From Onchocerca volvulus (lineage: Eukaryota; Nematoda; Chromadorea; Rhabditida; Onchocercidae), in NCBI GenBank assembly GCA_000499405.2, contig HG738137.1:19058603-19122602 (forward strand): 64,000 bases of DNA, given 5' to 3'. The notes below the pieces were generated by a model, which saw only the letters and a list, made by a program, of their open reading frames with translations, was not told the origin of the DNA and did no database searches. The stretch's first letter is position 1. Every line of letters starts with the position of its first letter. Shown here piece after piece: positions 38,501-51,238 of the stretch. The position numbers and the translations under genes were made by a program.

Positions 38501-38564
38501 AGGCAATCCATAGTATGATTGATAACATTGCGATAGTAAGAAGCATAAAAAATTCGCGTAACAT
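35559..38564 (-). CDS. Core-2/I-branching beta-1,6-N-acetylglucosaminyltransferase family (GT14), paralogue 2
   Basis: Eight exons: 38564-38372, 38002-37923, 37489-37346, 37234-36980, 36768-36618, 36519-36331, 36205-36148 and 35868-35559 (1380 bases, 459 aa). Exons 4 to 7 are 255, 151, 189 and 58 bases, against 255, 151, 192 and 58 in paralogue 1. The N-terminal anchor is EFFMLLTIAMLSIILWIASF, followed by FRRS, as in a type II Golgi protein. Motifs: LMYAPQNLYCYALDAKS, KCFPNVLLTQ, VDSAGHNTSRSFLECL, WKYAILLQ, NNDIPLKSNREMVQIL, GGDEMLFSSL, GGFTRQCID, KPCRSGYYRHDICIFG and LFANKM. The exon 1 donor (A|GTGCTT at 38371) is weak. It was chosen because the stronger GTAAAT at 38361 would put exon 2 out of frame, whereas the chosen site gives the same total length as paralogue 1. 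Together with paralogue 1 this is a local tandem duplication. Confidence 0.87.
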
Positions 38565-39188
38565 TTTGTTGCGAATTCATCGATATTATTATCTGTTAAG
38601 TTTTCACTGATATCACTTCTATCATTGTTATCAGCTCTATGGTATAAAAAATTCATCTAAATCGAATTGAAAATTCGACATTTTTTTGATTTTAATATCT
38701 AAGAGACTCTACTCAGAAACAATATTACGTGATATCTGATAAAATTATTATCTTATCATAAAATTGCTAAAAACAAAATCTGCAACACTCTCCTCTTTTA
38801 AAAGCGTTGTTCGTCAGTTTTGTTCTATTGATCCTATAACTATTTTTTTGAGACTTCTTCACTCAATGAATTCGAAGTTAAAAACAGTGTTTTTTTTCAA
38901 ATATACAATTCAGACTACCTCCGTGAGTCACGCCAAACCCTTTACAATCCTTTTCATAGTGATGAGAAGATCAAATATCAAATAACATAGGAATTCAATG
39001 AAAATGCCGAAAAATTCAAACAGCTCATTTAAAAAATATGATGCTCTAAAAAATTCTTCCCAAATAAAAAATAGAAGTTATTAAACTAGTAATAAGTTCT
39101 AAAATGAGAATTTAATTTCTTTTCATCCTTCCTCTTACATTCCGAATATATCTCTGATCTAACCTAGCACAGAAATAGTACACCAAGT

Positions 39189-39263
39189 AAAAGAAATACA
39201 TTCTGATTTAACCAATGATTCTGATCTAACCTAAAAGAAATACATTCTGATCTGACCAATCAA
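39189..39263. repeat. Imperfect two-copy tandem repeat, 44-bp unit
   Basis: AAAAGAAATACATTCTGAT begins at 39189 and again at 39233. The first unit is followed by TTAACCAATGATTCTGATCT and the second by CTGACCAAT. A third CTGATCTAACCTA lies just upstream, near 39154. Confidence 0.7.
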
Positions 39264-40717
39264 TCGTCGTGATGAAAAACCAAATCAGGAGTTTAAGTCA
39301 ATTGAATTAAGTAAATCAATTTGAATCGATTTGAATTAAGATGGAAGATGAACTCGTCATAAAAATCTCATAAATTTGAAAGTTTCGGAAATTTGAAATT
39401 ATTTCTTTTCCAACAAATGATATCATGAGAAGTGGTCACAAGAAATTTCGAAAACAATTGTAAGCAATAAATAAAATTGAACTTTCATCTACAGTGAACA
39501 CGAAAAAACTGGAGGAGAGTTAAATTACTCCAAAAATTAGATTAATCTCACATGAATTGCTTTATATTTTCTAAAATTGGAAATTCAGACAGAAGTTAAA
39601 TTGAATTAAATTATGGATTCTCATCTGCCATTGATACGCCTTGTCATATGATGAATGTCCCACTTATTAATCTTAATATTTCACAAATTAGGAATATTCG
39701 ATGAATTTTTTATTTCAGAAAAGCGATAAAGAAAAACAGAGAAAATGATGCGAAGAGGTCAATTCGGACAAGAAAGATGAAGACAGAACTATAAAGGTCA
39801 TCGGTCAACGAATCAACAAAGTGGTTTGAGAAATAAAACGAAACAGCCATATATCTCATATTGTTCTTTGATCGAAATGAACTGGACTAATCTTAAAGTT
39901 TTAATACTAATCAGACAAGAAAAAAAATTTACCAGCATAAATAGCGTGGCGAAACAGAAGTATTTTATTGCAGCCTGTTGGTCGCAAGAAACCATCAATA
40001 AGAGATCATTTGATTGATTTTTGTACTATGCCGAAATTCCAAATTAAAATTTAAAATTTTGCTTCTTATATAAATTGTAGCAATATTTTTAAGAAAATAA
40101 CTCGAGCAAAATAAAGATCGATTGCAGTGGTTGCAATAATAGTTACAACATTTCTAATAAAATAATTGGTGACACAAAAATGATTCAAAACTAAATGTGG
40201 CCGAATGGCCTTCAAAATTCTCGATCAATGACATCCCATTTTATGATTATTTCTTCAGGAAAAACTAAAAAATATTTATTTGTACCAGAAATTAGGTTTT
40301 ATTAATATTCATAATAGACATAAATTTTAGGATATATCTAAAACCTCAGCGGCTTTCAACACAAAGTGTTTCTTACAGCTACTAAACCTCTTTTTTCTTC
40401 GTTTCTTTGGTTTTGTAATTAAATCATATAATTAAAATTTCCAACACTATTAATAATATGTTTTGTTTAGAAATAAACTAAATATCATTCAAACAATAAG
40501 TTTATTCAAAGAGAAAGTAGAAAAAAAAAAGGGAATAAACACATCAGTGGACGGAAGAAAGTACATGAAGTTGTGTAACACTAACAGGTGTTAAATTAAT
40601 TATTCTTGAAAAAAACATCAATTTAAAACTATCTGAAAAGTTGTTTCGGCTTGTTTTACATATAAATATTTTTTTATTTTTGAAATATGAAAAGAGATGA
40701 GTCATAAACTGACTGCG

Positions 40718-40750
40718 AAATATGCTTAAATTAGAGAACGACTGGGATCA
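40718..40750 (+). repeat. Dispersed repeat fragment C, copy 2
   Basis: Matches 13478-13510 (AAATATGCTTAAATTAGAGA...). It lies about 250 bases upstream of fragment B copy 2, so B and C may be parts of one element here. That upstream arrangement is not seen at the other loci. Confidence 0.45.
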
Positions 40751-41002
40751 ATGAAGACCTTAAAGTTGATACGCAAAAGTTTCCAAAAAAAACGAGAAGT
40801 ATCTATAGCACTTGCAAATATCAGGCTATCTCCAGTCCAAGTACCAACCAGGCCAACTCTGCTTGATCTGACAGATCGAATGAAATGTCAGTGCTTTTAA
40901 TGTGATTTGTCATGGATGTGATCAAACACGAGAGCATACATGATGGCAGTTCGATAATTCAGATTGAGCAGTATTCTTCTACCAGATCCCTACGAGTGAT
41001 AA

Positions 41003-41100
41003 AGGAAAGAATAACCCAATGATCAATTTATTTGGATATTCTCTAATAACTGTCTGTAACATAAACGAAGAATCACTGTTCCATCAGTCAATAAATTTCT
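41003..41100 (+). repeat. Dispersed repeat fragment B, copy 2
   Basis: GGAAAGAATAACCCAATGATC through CAATAAATTTC resembles 22561-22650 in the same orientation. The ends are not resolved and no coding capacity is evident. Confidence 0.45.
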
Positions 41101-41681
41101 TCTCAAAAAGATTCGTCTCTGTCATACAACATGATAAAAAACTTTTCCGAATGATTCTATCGATATTTCGAATAATGGAGATGCTTTACTATCTGAAATG
41201 AAAATTTTTAATTAAGTAGAGATAAAATCGATCAGTGTAAAGCTAACAGAGTAGATGAAGTTAATCATTTGAATGCAAATAATATTAACTGAATTATACA
41301 AGTTTAAGCTTATTCTCTTGTTTCCAATCGAGTTAGCTACAGTTAAATTAATCAAAAGGCATTCTCTATCGAGAGAAACTTTCTGTCTATGGCACATATC
41401 ATTTGATGTAATTCAATTCGACTACTGTAAAAGATGAACTTTTATATCAGAGAAACGAGTTTCCGAAAAGAACATTTCCGTTACTTGCAACAAATGATTT
41501 TTTGTCTTTGTGACATAACAAGGAAAAAATATTTGTTAATTTAAAAGAAATTACCATAGAATTACGGTGGATCTCGTTTTACTTACAATTTAAGTCAACT
41601 ATATTATCACGTGAGTCTTGGTTTTGTTTTATCTCTTATAGTTGTTATTGTCGAAACTTTCTATCACCGTCTATATTCTCA

Positions 41682-41968
41682 TCTATAAAAATAAAAATGC
41701 AAATGTTCTTTGATACTGATCTTAAATCTCCGAAAGTTCTTTACCGACTGATTTGAAATTTTCACACAACGTTGCATTGGAACAGGCGGGTGTTTTTATA
41801 TAGATATACTTACCTTTTTTTCTACCTGTAACACCTGTGAGAGATAAAAGTAAGTAAGCAGACCGGACTTTTGGACCATACCTTCATGAGCAGATTGAAT
41901 TTATTGATAATGCCTAACTACTTTTTGCATTCACCAGGAGCCGACCACGCAAAGCGTGATCTAGCTAG
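41682..41968 (+). mobile_element. Helitron-like non-autonomous element, best-preserved copy
   Basis: About 287 bases. It starts TCTATAAAAATAAAAATGC immediately after an A. It ends with the palindrome CACGC-AAA-GCGTG (41946-41958), ten bases before a terminal CTAG (41965-41968) that is followed by T. A 5' TC, a subterminal 3' hairpin, a CTRR end and insertion between A and T with no target-site duplication are the defining marks of Helitrons. It has no coding capacity, so it would depend on a RepHel protein made elsewhere. It is intergenic. Related copies are at 17950 and 27293. Confidence 0.75.
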
Positions 41969-44151
41969 TCTTAGAAAAGAAATTAACTGATATATAACAA
42001 TACACATAATATTGCAACTCATTTTATTGAACTAATCTTTGTTCAATGAGAAAATATGTAATAGAATTTGGTAGACGAATCGATGGATTGAGAAGTAGCT
42101 GTTTCAGAAACATTACGTGAAAATAATTTTAAATCGACAGCAATTTTTTTTTTTTTGAAGAAAGATCTTTGAAAACTTCGTAAAATTTATTTAGTATTTA
42201 GACATAAAAATTATTAAAAGCAAATGTTGTTAATATCGTACTCAATGGGTTAAATATTAAACCATACCATTTTACTCTTTTTGAAGTGCTACTTCGAAAT
42301 CTAATTAATGTAAGCTCTATAATAATATTTCTTTCAATGCCGATAATACATCTTTCTAAAGAATTTAATGATGATTTAATCTTTAAGCTAAAATTTGCTG
42401 CAGAAAAACTTTTTTATCTTAAAAAGATTAAACATTTTTCCTACTGACATACAACCCGTTTCTAGAACAGAACAGAAAAAGGAATGTTCGTTTTCCTCTT
42501 GACGATCATTATTCAGTGTTGCAATAACTATCATTTTGAAAGATGAAAGTCTCCAGAGGATAAAGGATTTTTTCTTCTTTCGCTCAAAATATCGCGATTT
42601 TAACTAAAGTACCAAGCACTATCAAGGATGTATCAAGTACTAAGTTTATTCTACGAATGCCGAACATTGTCGTAGAGTAGTGCAAGTTCTCCCGGATTGT
42701 GTCCACTCGTTGTTGCAAGACAAATTTCAATTCAATGCTTTCATCTCACCTGTACGAACCGGTCTTTTCTGCAAGGTCTGAATGGATGATATGAATTAAA
42801 CTGCATATAATTAATCTTGATGATTAATTTAACTTCTCTAAAGAAAGTCAAAGGGCATCGAAAATGGATTTGGCGTGCTCGACCGATTGATTTGCCATCA
42901 AATTACTTCTCGGGACCGCTAAATGACAGAAATAAATAACAATTCTGATTATAAATAAATGATAACTTTTTTTTTTTTTTATAATTCATAACCATAAAAC
43001 GACACAGATGTAAATGCTTTGCAAATGCTTTTGAAAGATTGCTTAGAAATGATAAGAAGTTGAATTCAGATGTAAAAAGAATGCTGCAAAATATGGCCGA
43101 TAGATCTAATATAAAGCTAGAAATAATAACAATTTGATGCAAAAGTATTTCGCTTGTAGAATAATTCTACGATACATGTATTTTGCGATCGGATATGAAA
43201 CAATTTGAAGAACAAACCAGAATTAGTCGATGGAAAATACAAAGCTTTCAAAGATCGGAAAACTGCTTCAACTCTCGACGAAAATCACAAGAAATAATTC
43301 GAAAAAATATAGAGAGATTATTCATTCACAAAACCTTGCCAAAGAATAAGCTTGGCAAAGTTAGCCAAAGAATAGGCCTAGTAAAGAGGCATATGCTAAT
43401 ATTCTTTTCTTTAATGCAGTGATCCAATCATTTCATCAACTATTCATAATATTGATTAATTAAAACGATGAGATTTTAGCATTTTCCTTTATTGGCCTCA
43501 CTAAATGAAATTGATCGATAAATCACCCGTAGAATGGATCTCCGAGATGGTATGTTTGGAAAGGTCAAAATGCAAAAATGAGAAAGAATTTGAGTGACTG
43601 TCTTTGGCAATGATAATATAATCACCAAAAGTGCTTGCAGAAAGATTAATTCGAGATTGCATGGAACATAATCTGTCAAAAAGCAATTTGAATCTGACTT
43701 GAGAATAAGGAGGAAGCAAGTTTGGAGCAATTTTAACAAAACAAAGAGCAGAATAATAGAGAACCCGGAAGAAAATGTGAACTGCACATCGAAACTTTCA
43801 ATCCATCAATGATACAAAAACGGAGAGAAAGATGGTAATATAAAAAAAGCATAGAAAAATGGTCTAAAGAACGTCATCGTAACAACTTACATCCCATAGA
43901 TCAAACGGAAAGGTCAGATCAAATCAAATGTGAGGTTGATAACAAGTTTTCTATTATTACCGATTAATGTCATATTGTGAAGAATGAGTAGAGTGCGGAC
44001 AGGGAAGTGAGAAGAGAAACATTCATGAAATTCCATTTTGAGGAAATGAAGAAAACAAATAATTGAATAAATAAACAAATAAGTAATACTATTAGTACAT
44101 AACAAACAAACAATTAACTTCTAAACATCGCAAAGATTAGCTTTTTTCATA

Positions 44152-47100
44152 TCAAAAACAACGTGAACAGAATGTTTGTAATTTCTTGGCAGCACAACCG
44201 AATTCATTGCGATAAACATACGGATCACTGACCAGAGCATAACTGCCTGCTCTTACATAATGTTTTGCGCGGAATAATACAAATATCCTGCAAAAAAATT
44301 CGAAATAAATTATAGTGTAAATATATCCTTATTATATTAATCATAACTCATCATCTCTAAATTTCTTTTCCCCACCCTATCATTAAGCATATACCTAACT
44401 CTCATCTTTGTCTCCCAATCCTAGTTTTGGCTTCACAAGTGAGAAATTGTTACTCATACTCATGTAATTATTCAGGTCTTACAATCATAACCATCTCTAA
44501 ATTTCCCTATAAAAGGGGTATTAACAGGGGTCATTCACTCTTCCTTTGAATTTAACCGTTAACTGGCCGCCCGTACTTCTAAAAAACATTTTTATTTTAT
44601 TGATTCATTGCGCTGTATTTTCTCGACTAATTCTATTTTATGTCTAATTCTGCAGTTATTACCGAATAAAGTATTCCCGATCGACTCTTCTACAGGTTCG
44701 TCGATTAATAACTCAAGTTAACCGCAACAAAGAAAGTTATTCCCTAGGAAGTTTCTACAAATTTTCTACATTTAGTATTATATTAATGATTTCTGAATTG
44801 TAGATTATATGAATCCGGAATACATCCGTAAGTGTGCTCTGGTGCGTTATAAATTCCTACCAGTTTTTCTACATTTATATTTCTATCTATATTTTGAAAA
44901 AATTCATGCCTCCAAAGTAAATATTACTTAATGAAATGAATACCTCACAATTTTTCATTATAAAAACCATATGGATTATAACTATTGAATACGGTACAAA
45001 CCTTCGATTTGTTGGATTCCGAGTAATAATGGGCACCGTAATATTTATTTCAAAATACAATATTTCCAATTCTGCTTGCTTTCCTCGAATTTTCGGCCAG
45101 CTAAGTAAGTTAAAATGTATGTCGAAACTGGAAATATGCAGATTGCATCACAGCAACTATGCCAGAATTCCGTCAGTAAAATGAGTCAATAATAATGATT
45201 ATCATGATTCACATTTTGACAAACTACCCACAAAGCGAAAAGCATCTCAATGAGCATTTCATAGTACAACAATTCATTTCACACAAGAACTTACTCAGCC
45301 TGATCACGCAGTCCGTGTCTAACCATTTGATTGATGGCGTATACGTCAATTTTTTCCGAAAGTACTTCCAGATGGTTTACATCAAAACAATCGTTGTTTG
45401 CAATGATATTCCTTGCCAACTCTATCAAATTTTTAAATTCTGTCGAGCTACTGCAAAGGAATAGGTAGCAGTGGAGAGAGATAATAGTCAAATCTAACAA
45501 AAAATCAAAGCCTTCATGTCATGATGTAGTTTACTTAAATTGACGCAGTATTAAAAAATCAATAGTCCGCACTAAATCTTTTTTTTTTTCAAATTTTTGG
45601 AAGATTTTAAAAAAGTCCAATTTTTTCCATGACATAATTTTGCCCATCAATAGAAGAAAAAATTTATAAGGACTAGAGAAAATAAGGATATTTCGAAGAC
45701 AAACCTGTTCAATCTATTCAAATTTCTTCGTTCCATGCATAGGCAAAAATTTTCTGGAATGCCAGCATCCTCGCAAGTTCGATCCTCGTTTACCACCTCA
45801 TCCAATAAACTGATACCTCTACCTAGACATTCACTTTTTTAAAATTTTACCAGTAAACAATAATGATCTTTTTTTTTTTTTTTAAGTAAATTCTGCTCAC
45901 AAATTAATTTTAGTACAATTTCTAGACATTCTTTCTAAACTAAAAAATTTCGAAAACTCAGGAGGGAACAATGCAATGACTTCAACATTTTTTCATTTTA
46001 AGAAAGAAGCTCCTCATCCTCATCACTATTACTAATACTATTTGTATTCTTATCGGAATCATTAATAGCTCGTGAAGGAACTAAATTCATTCAATATCTT
46101 TCTAATTCTTAGATTTTTTTTTCTTTTTGGTACCTTTTTGGTCGTAATAAGACCGATTTCGTCGAAATTCGGCCCTAGATATATCCTTCAGTGTTTGATG
46201 TACGTCAAAATTACTGGTCAATCTAAATTTTTGAAATATTTAAGGAATAAACTTATACTGAACGACTGCTCATAATTATGGATTCTAGCCCGAAATTTCC
46301 TTAAACGACATAAGGCATTATTGGTACCGACGTAATTTTAACCAGCTTCAGAGGCATTAGAAATTTCTTCAAAAAGAAACAAAGAATCTACATCCTTCAA
46401 GTATCGGAATGTGTCGAAAAAAGCTATGTTTCGATATGTTGAGAGTTCATATTATATTTTCCCGTGATCTCCCATAATAATCAGTGGTATCGAATTGAAT
46501 ATTCCGCTATCATATAGACATTGCAAAGATGTTCTGAAGGATATATGTGCTTCAGCATTCATTCCGTTGAAATTGTGAAAATTCGATCTCTTTCGGCTTT
46601 AAAAAAAAAATTCTTTTAATTAAACTTCTAACCTTTTCGTGTTTTTCTTCAAGTTTTTTATTTCCTGTTGATACTTGTAAGTGAAGGCATCGGGTAATTT
46701 GATGCTGAATAGTGGCGCTCGTTCTTCGATTCGACCAGTGTAAGTCCGTTGAATTGATCCGATCCGATTCCCGTGATCTCCCATTATAATCAACGCCATC
46801 GAGTTAAATACCCCGTTGTCATGTAGACGTTGCAAAGATGTTCTAAAGGTTAAGTATACTTTCGCATTCATTCCTCAAATTAGTCTTTGAAGGTTGGCTT
46901 TTATAAAAGAACGAATAAAAGTCCAAAGATGGAAGAATGGAGCAAATCGAGATTATTCCATTGTATTATAGGATCAAACAAAAAGAACTTTTTCATTTAG
47001 CGTCGAAATATTGGTAGAAATAATTTTATAAAAATTAAAGAGAAGAATTTAATTCACATAATGTTCTTTTTTTAAATAAAATTTACAAATTTAATTTACA

Positions 47101-49653
47101 TAATGATATGACTTACAACAATCGATCATCAATGGCTTCAACATTATTCGGGTTATTATGCGTTAGATCAGTTATAAAACTGAATGAAAAATGGCATAAA
47201 TCTTTAAATTTGGTCGCAAATGTTTCCCATATATCCAAGTAAACTTCGGCGCAAATCTAAGTGATTTCAAATTCAATGCTGCATAAACGAATGATCAATC
47301 TGTCTCTCAAACAAAACTACTGGTTGAGATCGGAATTAAATTTTTAACCAGGCAAGCTCATAAAAATGATACCTCTCCGGTTCGAAAACACTGACCATTG
47401 GGAGGAATTTTATTATGACGATAATTGAACAAGTGAAAAGGTCGAAAGTAGAAATGCGTTGGTGGCGTTTTATATCCCTGGAATGTCTCGTTGGGATAGT
47501 AAAATAGTCCGCGAAATATATTACCGATATCATCGTTTATCATCGTTACACATTTCCTGTCTTGAGATTTAAATTGATATTTAATATATATTTTTCATTC
47601 TATACTTAACAGAGTATCGTTGAATCATCTAACAAATTTATATCTTAAACTTTTATGTTTATATTTAATTCAAATCATCTTTATATTGTTATTCTTCCAA
47701 TGATTTTTTTGTATTGCCATTATCGGATAATATTAAATCTCAAAAAAACATTTTCTGCAAACAAGCAGTACCTTTCATCATTGTCCACAAAAACTCAATA
47801 TTTTCTAAGGAAACTGTTTTATTTTGTGGTAAAATCTCATCACCATTGCCACCAATCTGCGGTAATATTGATTTGCCAGCCAGTATCGGCAATAAGTTCA
47901 CTGCAGAATTATCGCCCACTTTTGTGTATCCTGAATTACCAAGCTCGAGTTTTTTATAAGCTTTTGGAAAATTATTCTTATAATAAGTAAGGATTGCGTC
48001 GATGGAAAATGTAAGAATGATTGTTTTGTTCTGGCTATAGAGAAGGGCAGTAAGATGTATTAAATTTATACCTTATTCATCTTCCATTCCGATATAACTT
48101 CTCAATTTTCCCAGTAATAAACTAAATTTTCTTCCTAATGAAGTACTAGCAGAGTTTTTATAATTATTTGAAACCTTCTAGAATGATGAAACCAAGTTGT
48201 TTCATGTATTCAACAGTTTTGTGCATATGTCGTAGAAACTGATTCCTCGATACGGAATCTAATACAAGAATACTGAGTGAAGGTTTTTCCTGAAAACAAA
48301 AAAGACGATGAACTTATCGGTTAAAGTATAAAAAATCGAATTTTTTAAATCAGTCGTTAATCCAAAAATTACTTTTTTTTGAAAAAATAATTTCAAAAAA
48401 AAAAAAATCGTACTGGATCTGCCTGTGCGAATTCTGACTTATCTTTGAGCTGAAAAAAAAAATATTCGATTTGGAACTGAATAAAATTTGAAAAAAATTG
48501 TCATCAAAAAAAAAAAATCTCTCAAACACATTTATCCAAAAATAACGACTCTATGTACTTCCATCTTCTCTTGCTTTCCTACTACTTTCAACTTGAAGAA
48601 TTGGTTTTACTTTATCATTTGCAATCCATACTGAAGTGTAGCAAAATGGATTGAATTTGAATTTTTCACGTATAAACAAACCATATAATCCATTTTAGAA
48701 AATGTCACAAAAGCTCGTTCATAAAATATAGACTCATTATAAAATGGTTCATTGCTGATTTTTCCAAGCAAAGTTTTATTGTAGCACCGCACTATGAACT
48801 GATCGTATGGAACACGAAGTCGCTTGTTAAGGGGTATCTGCAATGCGAATGTCATCTTAAAAGTTTGTTGTTTCAAACACGACTATTTGAAATTTATGAG
48901 TTGATCAGAACTATAATGATAATATGCCGCATTATGAGTAAACTTTCGATTGCTTTTTTTGATAAGCAAAATGATAAGAAATACATCTGAAAAAATTGAC
49001 AATCTTTTAGATTCACGGATATCAGATAGTCTAAGTTTATATAATTATAGTGAAGCTTATAGTTATAGTCAAATGCAAGTGACTTAACTCTTAAAATTAT
49101 TGAATAAAATATCTCAAAATCACCTCGACAAGATCACCAATCAGTTGATACCAGCTGATGTTCGGATATAAACCACCACTGAGACCTTGATAGTAGCATC
49201 TAAAATATTACCATAGCAAAAATTTAATTAAAAAAAAAATAAAAAGAATCGAAAAAAGAGTCCTTATTATCAATGGAGAGTTTTTTTAATGAATTTTAAT
49301 TTCTTTTTAGTGAAGTAAAAAATGCGGAGCAAAGCATCAAATTGTCTGTTTTCTTGGTAATTTAAAAAATTATACTCATATTTGGGAACTCGAACTTGTT
49401 TCCAGGATTCCAGTTCACCATGTACAATCAAATATCCATCATCCATAGAAGCCATATTTGGCATTTGGCTATTGCAATGGATAGATCTATAGTATCGAAA
49501 GGATGAGAAATCGAAATTTAAAATCAGAAAATTCTTTTTTCCATTTTCATAGTATTATATATCACAATTTTACTTATATGATATTATTATTCTTCTTCTT
49601 CTTATTATTATTATTATTATTTATTATTATTATTATTTATTATTTATTATTTA

Positions 49654-49724
<71 letters not shown>

Positions 49725-51238
49725 CGATCAGCATTTTTAACCAAAGTTAATGAATATAATAGACAAATATAAATTTCATAAGCAGAGAATATCTCGTGGC
49801 TTGAAGGCATTGATTTTTATTGTTTTTGTTTTTCTATTGTTCCTGCATTGCCGGAATTTTAAAGTGAACATCAGTGTCACTTGTCACGTCAAATTTTTGA
49901 TTACGATGATTCAATAATTGGGCGCACATTTCTTGTTGACCTGATTGGTGCTATCTGATTATCGATCCGCAATTTCACGATTTGCCAGTAAAATACATTC
50001 TCATCGATTATTCTTTGCAATAATGCTAACTTCTTCCATACATATCATGGAAGTTTCAAACTCTTTTCAGTCTGTTTCTACAAATTTAATACATCTCGCT
50101 ACAGTAACAATACCCAGCAACATAACAAGTATCAATTGGAAAGTAACCTGTAATGCTCGATATATCCCTCCAAGTTCGATTCATTTGGTTCAATTAATGG
50201 CAGCTTACAAGTATTTTCCAATAACAAAGTTTCGCTCAACGAATCATCTGGAAAGTGGTGAAATAAAATACAAACTCTCATGAAATCCGTAGAAGAAAAG
50301 TAGAAAATTTAAGTGTGTCGACTAAATTAAGGAGTTGATTGATGTTAATTGCAATTAGTCGGAGATTGAATAATCTCAATATTGGGCACTTGGAGCTGAA
50401 TTCTTTTTTTTTTTTTCTTTAAGGTCTTCTCAATGGATCTTATCGAAAAGATTGAAAAAGAGGACACTCAATATCGGATGTCATTCTGTTCTCGATAATT
50501 TCAAAATATTGAGAAGTTTATTGAACGAACGACAGTACGAACCAGAAAAGTTTGCTGAGTGGTTCGCAAACGAATTTTGCTGATATATTCGCCATTTGCA
50601 TAAGCGCAATACAAATATAATACAGATACTAATGCTAATTAACTGCAAATGAAAAGCAATGATAAGAAATAAATTTAAAAAATTCAAAACGATGCAAAGG
50701 ATCGATTACCAATGGTTTAAATCTCAATATGATTTCGATCTCTGTCAATGATCTGCAGATGTGGCTATTCAGCTATTTTCAGGGACAATAATTATCATTG
50801 ATTAAATTAACTCATACTGAGTTAATCCATATTGAATATGAATAAATATAATGGAAGGATTCATCACGGGATGTCGTTTAGTTTTAAAAAAAAATGTTTG
50901 TTTCAGCGATTTTATTAATCGATTTTTCGAGTTTCAAATGATAAACACTTGCAAACTGTTCATTGCTTAAAATAATTCTAATTGCACAAAAAATTTTTTA
51001 CAAATTAATTTTTTAGCAGTGAACTATTTTTTATGCTGATTATTCGAAGTATTTTACAACGTCTGCCAAAATGATCTCTCTTAAAGAAATGGTGATTATT
51101 TTGGCAAGGATGAAAGTTTGCTAAGGATGATAGTTGTAATATTAGAGAAGTAGGAAGCAGAAACTTACGATCAAATACTTCTTCCAAGATACATGCTTCT
51201 TCCAACGGAACATAAGTATGATTAGATTCCTTTCTAAA
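44152..51238 (-). CDS. DUF229 family ectoprotein (alkaline-phosphatase/sulfatase-like fold), 5' end not found
   Basis: DUF229 proteins, expanded in nematodes, are secreted or membrane-anchored members of the alkaline phosphatase/sulfatase fold; substrates are unknown. Exons: 51238-51169, 50247-50148, 49486-49376, 49199-49124, 48855-48682, 48449-48414, 48289-48175, 47960-47772, 47560-47373, 47256-47117, 46842-46633, 46423-46343, 45822-45705, 45450-45295, 45100-45002 and 44287-44152. Landmarks in order: [30 protein letters not shown] (nucleophile region), [53 protein letters not shown] (metal-binding His) with [43 protein letters not shown], and a Cys-containing C-terminus. All phases close except 46633 to 46423, which is off by one base at a T6/A6 run. 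A hydrophobic anchor or signal exon should lie upstream of 51238 but was not identified. A partial exon copy lies at 46461-46565, and a TTA microsatellite in the third visible intron region. Confidence 0.85.
46461..46565 (-). pseudogene. Duplicated partial copy of a DUF229 exon inside the next intron
   Basis: Positions 46461-46533 match 46770-46842, the first 73 bases of the MGDHG exon. The upstream acceptor and about 30 bases of intron (through GAATGAATGC) are also copied. It encodes [20 protein letters not shown] and GDHG, then meets a stop with no usable donor. It keeps the acceptor (CCTTCAG) and open frame but lacks the rest of the exon. It lies between the real exon and exon 46423-46343, so its inclusion would truncate the protein. 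Confidence 0.75.
49580..49724. repeat. TTA/TTC trinucleotide microsatellite
   Basis: About 145 bases of (TTA)n with TTTA interruptions, preceded by a short (TTC)n run, inside a DUF229 intron. The open frame through it (poly-Ile/Tyr) is an artefact of the repeat. Confidence 0.9.

Larger units (their letters stand above)
38565..44151. other. Intergenic, repeat-bearing; no gene recognised
   Basis: About 5.6 kb. It contains the best Helitron-like copy (41682-41968), repeat fragments B and C, and a short tandem repeat at 39189. A patch at 42840-42930 (frame LKKVKGHRKWIWRARP) and an open frame at 43183-43422 look slightly protein-like but lack splice partners or a family match. Confidence 0.5.

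Noticed and set aside
42840..43422. Protein-like patches (LKKVKGHRKWIWRARP and a basic 79-codon frame)
   Set aside because: Several frames are open in the same place and no splice sites connect them. This is probably eroded repeat DNA.
49503..49691. Open frame rich in Ile and Tyr
   Set aside because: Produced by the TTA microsatellite.
50481..50687. Hydrophobic minus-strand frame ([12 protein letters not shown]) as the DUF229 membrane anchor exon
   Set aside because: It has a good acceptor, but the phase of exon 51238-51169 joins 50247-50148 directly and hits a stop if this segment is inserted.
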